From an uncultured Bacteroidales bacterium (lineage in GTDB: Bacteria > Bacteroidota > Bacteroidia > Bacteroidales > Paludibacteraceae), in contig CALZHO010000087.1 in assembly GCA_945787425.1 (NCBI GenBank), positions 1-5,026 on the forward strand: DNA of 5,026 nucleotides, given 5' to 3'. Numbering within the stretch: the first letter of the stretch is position 1; the number at the start of each line of letters is the position of its first letter. The position numbers and the translations under genes were made by a program. Under the pieces are notes generated by a model. The model was not told where the DNA came from. It made no database searches and was given only the letters and a program-made list of their open reading frames with translations. Below are positions 1 through 5,026 of the stretch, one piece after another.

Positions 1-140
1 TCATGGTTATCGCTGGTGGTGTAATCCCAGCGCAAGACTATGACTACCTCTACAAGGCAGGTGTAGCTGCAATCTTCGGTCCTGGTAGCCCAGTGGCTAA
101 ATCAGCTTGCACCATCATGGAGCTTTTGATGGCTGAGTAA
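1..140 (+). CDS. mutB: Methylmalonyl-CoA mutase large subunit, C-terminal end (partial)
   Basis: Only the last 45 complete codons and the stop are present; the gene enters from the left edge in the frame whose first full codon is at position 3. The readable end is VIAGGVIPAQDYDYLYKAGV followed by AAIFGPGSPVAKSACTIMEL and LMAE. The GGVIP..DY..L...GV..IFGPG pattern is the C-terminal part of the cobalamin-binding Rossmann domain of methylmalonyl-CoA mutase, which interconverts succinyl-CoA and (R)-methylmalonyl-CoA using adenosylcobalamin in the cytoplasm. In Bacteroidetes this enzyme serves the succinate-to-propionate route. The B12-binding motif (DxHxxG) and catalytic barrel lie outside the window, so a related acyl-CoA mutase with a fused B12 domain cannot be fully excluded. 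scpA is an alternative symbol. A terminator follows closely, so this is the last gene of its transcript. Confidence 0.86.
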   Translation, partial: MVIAGGVIPAQDYDYLYKAGVAAIFGPGSPVAKSACTIMELLMAE

Positions 141-162
141 TTCTCAGACTGAATATATTATT

Positions 163-194
163 AAGGAGCCGAGGCATGTTCTCGGCTCTTTTTT
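163..194 (+). terminator. Rho-independent terminator after the mutase gene
   Basis: A perfect 8-bp GC-rich stem, GAGCCGAG (166-173) pairing with CTCGGCTC (181-188), closes a 7-base loop and is followed at once by six T residues (189-194). The stem can extend by a G-T and two A-T pairs into the T-run. It starts 22 bases after the mutase stop codon, which fits an intrinsic terminator separating the mutase transcript from the cdd operon. Confidence 0.93.
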
Positions 195-208
195 GTATCT
201 TTCTTCTG

Positions 209-234
209 TTTTTCTTGCATATATGCAAAAAAAA
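209..234. repeat. Inverted repeat with 14-bp palindromic core, possible operator
   Basis: TTGCATATATGCAA at 215-228 is a perfect palindrome. The flanks continue the symmetry as TTTTT (209-213) against AAAAA (230-234), with only the C214/A229 pair mismatched, so 12 of 13 pairs match. The 3' side is part of a run of nine A residues (227-235). The core covers the -33 region of the predicted promoter, the usual place for a dimeric regulator to block polymerase, but no regulator can be named from the sequence. A chance palindrome in AT-rich intergenic DNA remains possible. Confidence 0.5.
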
Positions 235-245
235 ACGTACCTTTG
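214..245 (+). promoter_or_regulatory. Bacteroidetes-type sigma promoter for the cdd-led operon
   Basis: TACCTTTG at 238-245 matches the Bacteroidetes -7 consensus TAnnTTTG exactly. CTTG at 214-217 is a three-of-four match to the -33 element TTTG, with 20 bases between the two, within the usual range. Transcription would start near position 250, giving a leader of about 30 bases before the cdd ATG. It is the only exact TAnnTTTG I noticed on the plus strand that is well placed before a gene, so it probably serves all four genes to 4748. Confidence 0.72.
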
Positions 246-251
246 CACTTT

Positions 252-273
252 ATTTGGATAAAAATACCCAAAT
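252..273 (+). other. Small hairpin in the cdd leader
   Basis: ATTTGG (252-257) pairs perfectly with CCAAAT (268-273) around a 10-base A-rich loop. If transcription starts near 250, this hairpin would sit at the very 5' end of the operon mRNA and end 9 bases before the cdd start codon. The stem is only 6 bp with two GC pairs, so stability is marginal. It is too small for a known riboswitch class. Confidence 0.25.
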
Positions 274-282
274 CATTCGGTT

Positions 283-768
283 ATGAAAGAAGTAATAGTA
301 GAAACAAAAGTGACTGCATGTACGCTTGATGAGATGAATCCATCTATGCGTCAATTAGTGGAAAAGGCCAAAGCAATGACCCAAAATGCGTATTGTCCTT
401 ATTCACATTATCATGTGGGTGCTGCGGCATTACTGGCTGACGGACAAATAGTTGCAGGTAGCAATCAGGAGAATGCTGCCTATCCAAGTGGATTGTGTGC
501 AGAGCGAACGACACTGTTCGCTGCCAACGCGAATAATCCCAATACACGTGTAGTAGCATTGGCTATTGCATGTTATACGAATGGGCATTTTACCAAAGAC
601 GCCGCCAGTCCGTGTGGTGCATGCCGACAAGTGATGTTGGAAACGGAACATCGATATGGACAACCTATGCAAGTGGTTCTTTATGGTGAGAATACGTGTT
701 ATTTGTTCGATAGTGCTGCTGATTTGTTGCCCATGAACTTTACTGCTGATACTTTGAAAACGGAATAA
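283..768 (+). CDS. cdd: Cytidine deaminase
   Basis: This 161-residue protein is a zinc-dependent cytidine/deoxycytidine deaminase of the small homotetrameric type, which turns (deoxy)cytidine into (deoxy)uridine for cytoplasmic pyrimidine salvage. The nucleoside-binding stretch GSNQENAAYPSG (residues 59-70) carries N61 and E63. The zinc/catalytic motif C72-A-E74 follows, with E74 as the proton shuttle, and P110-C111-G-A-C114 gives the other two zinc cysteines. Three-cysteine zinc ligation is typical of the tetrameric class rather than the longer dimeric E. coli enzyme. The C-terminal LLPMNF (148-153) is also a family hallmark. The N-terminal extension before the core resembles that of Bacteroidetes homologues. 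The ATG at 283 is the first good start; no Shine-Dalgarno is visible and the upstream is AT-rich, usual for this phylum. It is the first gene after the promoter and ends 17 bases before the permease gene. Confidence 0.96.
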   Translation: MKEVIVETKVTACTLDEMNPSMRQLVEKAKAMTQNAYCPYSHYHVGAAALLADGQIVAGSNQENAAYPSGLCAERTTLFAANANNPNTRVVALAIACYTNGHFTKDAASPCGACRQVMLETEHRYGQPMQVVLYGENTCYLFDSAADLLPMNFTADTLKTE

Positions 769-785
769 AATAGAAGTTATATATT

Positions 786-2300
786 TTGCGATTTATAAAG
801 AAAATAGATTCCTATTTGCTCAAGCACTTTCTTGGGCTTTTGGCGATGACGTTTATGATATGTATCTTCATTCTGCTGATGCAGTTTGTATGGATGCATG
901 TCAAGGACCTCGTCGGTAAGGGTGTGGAAGTGATGGTATTGGCAGAGTTCTTTATCTATGCGGTGGCTACTGTAGTGCCATTGGCATTGCCATTGGCTAT
1001 TCTGCTGGCGTCGTTGATGACCTTTGGCAACTTGGGCGAAAAATCCGAACTCACGGCAATGAAAGCGGCGGGGGTGAGTCTATTTCGTATCATGCGACCA
1101 TTAACCATATCGCTGTTTTTGATTTGCGGAGGTGCGTTTCTATTTTCTAATTATGTGCTACCTGTATCACAAGTGAAGTTGTGGGCGTTGATCTTCTCGT
1201 TGCGCCAGAAATCGCCTGAATTGGATATCCCGCAAGGGGAGTTTTATGATGGTATAGATGGCTATAATATTTATGTTCGCCTTAAGGACCCTCTGAAAGG
1301 TATGCTCTATGATATGATGATCTATGACTACTCAGAGGGATTTCAGAACGCTACAGTGATGGTTGCTGACTCAGGGCGAATCTATTTTACAGATGACAAG
1401 AAATACCTGTTATTGCGCTTGTATAGTGGCGAGTCGTTTGAAAATCTTGATCGTAAACAAAAACGGGCTACGAAATCAGAGAAGAATATTCCATATCGTC
1501 GCGAATCGTTTGCAATGAAGCAGTTGCTGATAGATTTTGATATGGAGTTCAATCGCTACAACGAAGATGTACTGAGCGACCAACATGTATCGAAGAATGT
1601 CACTGAATTGGTGCAATCCATTGATTCTGTGCAAGTCTTGGCGCATAACAGGAGTGCTGAGCAGAGTGCGTCGATAGTGGAAAATCGCTATTTTGGCAGA
1701 GAGCGTAAGTCGGGGCGCAATTTACAGGAAGATGCCGTGGGTGCGCCAAGCAACAAGGTGTATGACTTAGACTCATTATTGGCAAACCTATCACCCGATG
1801 AACGATATAGGGTTGCATCGGCTGCGTTGGAAAAAGCCAAAGCGCAACGCGATCAGATTGATTACAATGCCTTGATGCTTAACGATTATCAGCGGTATAT
1901 CCGTCGTCATGAGATAGAACTGCATCGTAAGTTTACGTTAGCATTCGCATGTTTGGTCTTCTTCTTTATCGGTGCGCCGTTAGGCGCTATCACCCGCAAA
2001 GGCGGATTGGGTATGCCAGTCGTGATATCGGTGGTAATGTTTATCATTTATTATATCATTGACAATACTGGATACAAGATGGCTCGCGAAGCGTTGTGGC
2101 CCTGTTGGGCAGGTATGTGGCTAAGTTCGTTTGTGCTGCTGCCGATAGGTATATTCCTCACATATAAAGCCGCTACTGATTCTACTTTGTTTAATACTGA
2201 TGCGTGGGTAAAACTGTTAGTTAAACTGAAACGATTTATATATAAGATATGGATACAATTGAGAAAGCTATTGAAGACATCCGAGAAGGTAAATTCGTGA
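786..2300 (+). CDS. LptF/LptG-family (YjgP/YjgQ) LPS-export permease, TTG start
   Basis: This 504-residue inner-membrane protein belongs to the LptF/LptG family, which with ATPase LptB extracts lipopolysaccharide from the inner membrane and passes it to LptC/LptA. Six membrane segments are visible: about 13-36, 52-80, 104-126, 383-404, 409-428 and 438-460. [18 protein letters not shown] (81-98) is the family's cytoplasmic coupling helix that meets LptB. Between segments 3 and 4 lies a periplasmic region of about 255 residues: a beta-jellyroll-like part, then a charged helical insert (about 255-380). E. coli LptF and LptG are about 360 residues, so the protein is long, as I recall for Bacteroidetes members. 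LptF and LptG cannot be told apart here, so no symbol is given. The start is TTG at 786, giving [15 protein letters not shown], the expected N-terminus; an in-frame TAG at 771-773 blocks upstream starts, and ATT at 783 is the only close alternative. The last 17 codons overlap ribBA. Confidence 0.92.
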   Translation: MRFIKKIDSYLLKHFLGLLAMTFMICIFILLMQFVWMHVKDLVGKGVEVMVLAEFFIYAVATVVPLALPLAILLASLMTFGNLGEKSELTAMKAAGVSLFRIMRPLTISLFLICGGAFLFSNYVLPVSQVKLWALIFSLRQKSPELDIPQGEFYDGIDGYNIYVRLKDPLKGMLYDMMIYDYSEGFQNATVMVADSGRIYFTDDKKYLLLRLYSGESFENLDRKQKRATKSEKNIPYRRESFAMKQLLIDFDMEFNRYNEDVLSDQHVSKNVTELVQSIDSVQVLAHNRSAEQSASIVENRYFGRERKSGRNLQEDAVGAPSNKVYDLDSLLANLSPDERYRVASAALEKAKAQRDQIDYNALMLNDYQRYIRRHEIELHRKFTLAFACLVFFFIGAPLGAITRKGGLGMPVVISVVMFIIYYIIDNTGYKMAREALWPCWAGMWLSSFVLLPIGIFLTYKAATDSTLFNTDAWVKLLVKLKRFIYKIWIQLRKLLKTSEKVNS

Positions 2301-3481
2301 TAGTCGTGGACGATGAAGACCGTGAGAACGAGGGCGATTTTATTATCGCTGCAGAGAAGATAACTCCTGAGAAGGTAAACTTCATGCTCCAGCACGGGCG
2401 TGGTGTGCTGTGTGTGCCGCTGCCAGAGACCCGCTGTGCGGAACTGGATTTAGTGCATCAGGTGTCTAACAATACTTCTATGCTGGGTACTCCCTTTACG
2501 GTGACTGTTGATAAATTGGAGGGCTGCACCACGGGTGTGAGTGCAGAAGATCGTGCTGCTACCATTCGTGCATTGGCAGACCCTACTTCCAAACCGCAAG
2601 ACTTTGGTCGTCCTGGACATATCAACCCGCTGTATGCACAGGAGCGAGGGGTGTTGAAGCGTGCTGGACATACGGAAGCAGCAGTGGATCTGGTGCGTCT
2701 GGCAGGATTGCAACCTGTAGCGGCACTCATTGAGATCATGAACGAAGATGGTACCATGGCGCGTATGCCACAGTTGGAGATTGTGGCAGAGCAATACGGA
2801 CTGAGCCTCATTTCCATTAAGGACCTTATTGCCTATCGCATGAAGCACGAGTCGCCTATCGCCAATAACCAATCGCCTATTGCCAATAGTCTGGTCGAGC
2901 GTGGCGAGACCGTGAGTCTTCCTACCGCTTTTGGTGAGTTTATGCTGACGCCTTTCCGTCAACTCAACAACGGATTGGAGCATATCGTTTTGCAAAAAGG
3001 TGAATGGTCTGATGGTGAACCTATTCTATGCCGTGTGCACTCATCGTGCATGACAGGCGACATCTTTGGTTCGATGCGTTGCGAATGTGGCGAACAGCTG
3101 CACAAGGCTATGCAAATGGTGGAGAAAGAGGGTAAGGGTATTATTGTCTATCTGAATCAGGAAGGACGTGGCATAGGACTGATGAATAAGATTCGTGCTT
3201 ATAAACTGCAAGAGCAAGGCGAAGATACGGTAGAAGCGAATATTCATCTGGGTTTTCAACCCGATGAACGTGATTATGGAGTAGGGGCACAAATTCTTCA
3301 ACTGATGGGGGCTAAGCAACTGCGACTGATTACGAACAACCCCGTGAAACGAGTAGGGTTGGAAAGTTTTGGCATAGAAATTGTGGAGAATATACCAATA
3401 GAGATCGCTCCTAATCCCTACAACTTGCGCTATATGCAAACTAAAAAGGAGAAGATGTATCACAATCTAAAATTGGTGTAA
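2249..3481 (+). CDS. ribBA: Bifunctional DHBP synthase / GTP cyclohydrolase II (riboflavin synthesis)
   Basis: This 410-residue cytoplasmic fusion catalyses both entry steps of riboflavin synthesis. The RibB half (about 1-200) makes 3,4-dihydroxy-2-butanone 4-phosphate from ribulose 5-phosphate and has [10 protein letters not shown] (21-30), [12 protein letters not shown] (92-103), GHINPL (123-128) and GHTEA with H141. The RibA half (about 221-405) opens GTP to the diaminopyrimidine and has zinc cysteines C267, C278 and C280 in [28 protein letters not shown] (304-311), Y318, and D339/R341 in PDERDY. These match E. coli RibA C54, C65, C67, Y105, D126 and R128 at a constant offset of 213, so both halves look active. 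ATG 2249 is firm: an in-frame TAA lies at 2243-2245, and the next Met (residue 46) would lose the first motif. It overlaps the permease gene by 52 bp and ends 1 bp before the next gene, suggesting coupled translation. The linker carries an unusual repeat insert (residues 202-213). Confidence 0.97.
   Translation: MDTIEKAIEDIREGKFVIVVDDEDRENEGDFIIAAEKITPEKVNFMLQHGRGVLCVPLPETRCAELDLVHQVSNNTSMLGTPFTVTVDKLEGCTTGVSAEDRAATIRALADPTSKPQDFGRPGHINPLYAQERGVLKRAGHTEAAVDLVRLAGLQPVAALIEIMNEDGTMARMPQLEIVAEQYGLSLISIKDLIAYRMKHESPIANNQSPIANSLVERGETVSLPTAFGEFMLTPFRQLNNGLEHIVLQKGEWSDGEPILCRVHSSCMTGDIFGSMRCECGEQLHKAMQMVEKEGKGIIVYLNQEGRGIGLMNKIRAYKLQEQGEDTVEANIHLGFQPDERDYGVGAQILQLMGAKQLRLITNNPVKRVGLESFGIEIVENIPIEIAPNPYNLRYMQTKKEKMYHNLKLV
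2852..2888 (+). repeat. Two-copy 21-bp-period repeat in the RibBA interdomain linker
   Basis: TCGCCTATCGCCAATA (2852-2867) recurs as TCGCCTATTGCCAATA (2873-2888), 15 of 16 bases identical at a spacing of 21 bp, an exact seven codons. It encodes [12 protein letters not shown] at residues 202-213, between the RibB core and the [12 protein letters not shown] lead-in to RibA. A shorter look-alike, TTGCCTATCGC (2829-2839, 10 of 11), lies just upstream in a different reading frame, encoding the conserved IAYR. It looks like a small tandem or minisatellite-type insertion tolerated in a flexible linker. Confidence 0.8.
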
Positions 3482-3482
3482 C

Positions 3483-4748
3483 ATGAGACGTTTATTTTTA
3501 TTTTTCATTCTATCGACAATTGGCATGTGGTCATTGTCGTTTTTGAGAGCTGACCAGACGGTAACTGTCACTGCCACTAATTCCGACATATCGCAGGATC
3601 TTAACCTCAAGACTGTGGCTACTCTTTTTGGACAAGCGAAAGATTTGGAGCAGTTCGAACAGTTGCTCAATAACCCTGACTCTGCTTTTTCCAACCTTGA
3701 CTTAAATGGTGATGGCAATGTGGACTATCTGCGTGTGATAGAGACTGCTGACCAGAGCCGCCACTTGGTAGTAATCCAAGCGGTATTGGCGAAGGATGTG
3801 TATCAAGATGTAGCGTCGATTTTTGTAGAAAAAGACCCCGAGTCAGAGTCGGTGACTGTGCAGGTGATAGGTGATGAGTATATCTATGGCGCGGATTATA
3901 TCATCGAACCTGTATATATTTACCGTCCAATCATATATGACTGGTTCTGGGGACCGTCATGGGTATGTTGGCATTCGCCATTTTATTGGGACTATTGGCC
4001 AACATGGTGGCATCCATATCATTGTATAGCCCATCATTTGTATTGGGATCATTGCTATTGGCATCATCACTACCATCCTATCTGCACCTATCGTACAGGT
4101 CATCATTATCATGCGCAATATCGCCCTATGCGTCAGACGGTGAGCCGTAGCGATTATGCTACGCGCCATCCTGAGCGTTCGTTTGCTACGCGCAATGCTT
4201 CGCGCAACTATAGTAACGCACGAGATATCGACCGTACTCGCGCAGCGGCAGTGCGCACAGCAACACCTTCACGCAACGTAACTGGTGGCACCACTCGCGT
4301 CTCTTCACGTAGCACGGCAACACGCACTTTTGGTAGTACGAATGTTCGTACTACAGATCGCAGTTCGGCTGTGGAACGTGGTACCGCTACTCGTACTGCT
4401 AATACCAACGTGCGTACAGCCACACGAAGCGCTTCTGTATCTCAGACAGCTACGCGTTCGCAGAACACTACTACACGAGTTTCTACACCTGTGCGCTCTT
4501 CAAGTACGGTCAATAGAGTTTCTACTACGCCTACGGCTACACGCTCTACCGTTACACGCTCTTCTGCTACAACCATCAACCGTTCCAGTGCAGAGCCTAT
4601 GCGTTCTGGTAGCAGTTCGACTGTACGCTCATCTGGTAGTTCATCTATGCGTTCGTCTGCAGGCAGTTACTCATCGGGGAGTTCTTCGATGCGTTCGTCT
4701 GGTGGAAGTTCATCTTCTCGCGCAGCAGGCGGAAGCACACGTAGGTAA
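3483..4748 (+). CDS. Secreted protein of unknown function, Trp/His/Tyr/Cys-rich with Arg/Ser/Thr tail
   Basis: I can give no function for this 421-residue protein. Residues 1-23 form a signal peptide (MRRLFLFFIL..., likely cleavage after LRA), so it should leave the cytoplasm. Residues 24-150 form a compact domain with an EF-hand-like calcium loop, DLNGDGNVD (73-81; D73, N75, D77, N79, D81), then YLRVIE and beta-rich sequence. This domain resembles uncharacterised secreted Bacteroidetes proteins I recall. Residues 152-213 hold 10 Trp, 13 His, 10 Tyr and 4 Cys (C162, C181, C191, C201), suggesting metal binding or surface contacts. Residues 214-421 are a disordered, strongly basic Arg/Ser/Thr tail with degenerate repeats and no lysine at all; the last lysine is K117. 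ATG 3483 is the only ATG after an in-frame TAA at 3468-3470, and it lies 1 bp past the ribBA stop with no Shine-Dalgarno at a usable distance, so translation is probably coupled. A surface or cell-wall-interacting, metal-binding protein is a guess only. Confidence 0.88.
   Translation: MRRLFLFFILSTIGMWSLSFLRADQTVTVTATNSDISQDLNLKTVATLFGQAKDLEQFEQLLNNPDSAFSNLDLNGDGNVDYLRVIETADQSRHLVVIQAVLAKDVYQDVASIFVEKDPESESVTVQVIGDEYIYGADYIIEPVYIYRPIIYDWFWGPSWVCWHSPFYWDYWPTWWHPYHCIAHHLYWDHCYWHHHYHPICTYRTGHHYHAQYRPMRQTVSRSDYATRHPERSFATRNASRNYSNARDIDRTRAAAVRTATPSRNVTGGTTRVSSRSTATRTFGSTNVRTTDRSSAVERGTATRTANTNVRTATRSASVSQTATRSQNTTTRVSTPVRSSSTVNRVSTTPTATRSTVTRSSATTINRSSAEPMRSGSSSTVRSSGSSSMRSSAGSYSSGSSSMRSSGGSSSSRAAGGSTRR
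4314..4430 (+). repeat. Degenerate 23-residue repeat in the Arg/Ser/Thr tail
   Basis: Residues 278-294 (TATRTFGSTNVRTTDRS) are matched by 301-316 (TATRTANTNVRTATRS), with the starts 23 codons apart and a one-residue gap in the alignment. The TATR core itself appears five times in the tail, at residues 278, 301, 312, 322 and 351. This points to growth of the tail by internal duplication followed by drift. Confidence 0.6.
4629..4700 (+). repeat. Two identical SSGSSSMRSS protein repeats near the C-terminus
   Basis: Bases 4629-4658 and 4671-4700 both encode SSGSSSMRSS (residues 383-392 and 397-406), 42 bp apart. The DNA copies differ at four of 30 positions, all third codon positions and all silent. 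The copies are separated by AGSY. Confidence 0.85.
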
Positions 4749-5026
4749 TCATTGCTTTTCGCTTTTTGCCTTCTGACGGCATACATCGCAACTGCCGCAG
4801 GTGGCGGCATCAGTTTCGCCAAAATAGGATAATAGCAATTGCGAACGACAATAGAGATTATTGTCAGCATATTCTACCATCGCCTTCAGTTTTTCGATAT
4901 ACTGTTGGCGATGGTTGTCATATATGGTAGTAGGCAGATAAATATCGGTTTGTCGTTCTTGCGTGAACGTCAGCGTATTGGCAGTATCGTGCGGGATATA
5001 GGTGATGATATGGCGTTGTGCCAGAG
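4749..5026 (-). CDS. recQ: RecQ-family ATP-dependent DNA helicase, C-terminal end (partial)
   Basis: On the minus strand, 91 codons from 5024 down to the TGA at 4751-4749 are present; the rest runs off the right edge. The fragment begins LAQRHIITYIPHDTANTLTF, then a helical stretch (QQYIEKLKAMVEYADN), then LYCRSQLLLSYFGETDAATC followed by GSCDVC. The four cysteines (fragment residues 59, 76, 79, 82) are spaced 17, 3 and 3, the spacing of the E. coli RecQ zinc ligands C380, C397, C400 and C403, and RSQLLLSYFGE is the conserved helix between them. RecQ helicases unwind DNA 3'-5' in recombination and repair. The protein stops nine residues after the last zinc cysteine, so the winged-helix (RQC) and HRDC domains of long RecQ are absent; this fits the short Bacteroidetes form. 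The helicase motifs are out of view. The stop codon abuts the stop of the convergent secreted-protein gene. Confidence 0.93.
   Translation of the reverse strand, partial: LAQRHIITYIPHDTANTLTFTQERQTDIYLPTTIYDNHRQQYIEKLKAMVEYADNNLYCRSQLLLSYFGETDAATCGSCDVCRQKAKSEKQ

Noticed and set aside
978..1012. Repeated CCATTGG in the permease gene
   Set aside because: It follows from the PLALPLA sequence of membrane segment 2.
2183..2189. TACTTTG before ribBA as a possible internal -7 element (a second TACTTTG lies before the permease gene, near 749-755)
   Set aside because: Both lack one spacer base of TAnnTTTG and lie within coding sequence; close packing already explains expression.
2450..2995. 181-codon minus-strand open frame opposite ribBA
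   Set aside because: The plus strand encodes intact RibB and RibA motifs throughout. The [14 protein letters not shown] stretch in the antisense translation is just the linker repeat read backwards.
3446..3451. AAGGAG as a Shine-Dalgarno for the secreted-protein gene
   Set aside because: It ends 31 bases before the ATG, too far to act, and is in the Lys-Glu codons of ribBA.
4731..4767. Weak hairpin AAGCA (4733-4737) / TGCTT (4753-4757) followed by short T-runs, as a terminator for the operon
   Set aside because: The stem is five Watson-Crick pairs plus G-T wobbles with a 15-base loop, and the T-runs (4 and 5) are interrupted; it is too weak to call.
4285..4776. 163-codon open frame inside the secreted-protein gene, +1 shifted
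   Set aside because: Its Leu/Val/Arg/His-rich product is what Ser/Thr/Arg repeat codons give when shifted by one or two bases; it has no recognisable domain and the main frame has a signal peptide and repeats with silent-only changes.
4793..4809. TGCCGC / GCGGCA hairpin with 5-base loop just past the operon end
   Set aside because: There is no T-run after it on either strand, and the bases are accounted for by the RecQ zinc-module codons.
4667..4870. Minus-strand open frame spanning the convergent junction
   Set aside because: It lies out of frame with the clear RecQ zinc module on the same strand and is explained as its shadow.

Overview
The window looks like a core chromosomal segment from a member of the Bacteroidetes, most likely Bacteroidales (Prevotella/Bacteroides-like). 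The signs are a Bacteroidetes-type promoter (-7 element TACCTTTG, matching TAnnTTTG), no convincing Shine-Dalgarno sequence before any of the genes, a fused RibBA, an enlarged LptF/LptG-type permease, a RecQ that ends right after its zinc module, and a secreted protein of a kind I associate with this phylum. I see no transposase, integrase, phage gene, tRNA, rRNA or CRISPR array.

Layout: (1) Positions 1-140 are the C-terminal end of a B12-dependent methylmalonyl-CoA mutase large subunit, closed by a clear intrinsic terminator (163-194). (2) The 142-base gap to the next gene holds that terminator, a near-perfect inverted repeat with a 14-bp palindromic core over the -33 region, a promoter, and a short leader that can form a small hairpin. 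(3) Four genes then run in one direction with almost no spacing: cytidine deaminase (283-768), an LptF/LptG-family LPS-export permease (786-2300, TTG start), bifunctional riboflavin enzyme RibBA (2249-3481, overlapping the permease gene by 52 bp) and a secreted protein of unknown function (3483-4748, 1 bp after ribBA). They are very probably one operon driven from the promoter at about 214-245. (4) On the opposite strand, the C-terminal end of a RecQ-family helicase (4749-5026) converges on the operon, and the two stop codons touch with no base between them.

The operon mixes pyrimidine salvage, envelope LPS transport, riboflavin synthesis and an envelope/secreted protein. The genes do not form one pathway; tight packing and translational coupling seem to be what holds them together. 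The three enzyme/transport genes have intact diagnostic residues and look ordinary. The parts worth a second look are: the small two-copy 21-bp repeat that adds [12 protein letters not shown] to the RibB-RibA linker; the fourth gene, whose mature product combines an EF-hand-like loop, a Trp/His/Tyr/Cys-rich segment and a lysine-free Arg/Ser/Thr repeat tail; the 52-bp overlap; the palindrome on the promoter; and the zero-gap convergent junction. I do not see a clearly new multi-gene system here.
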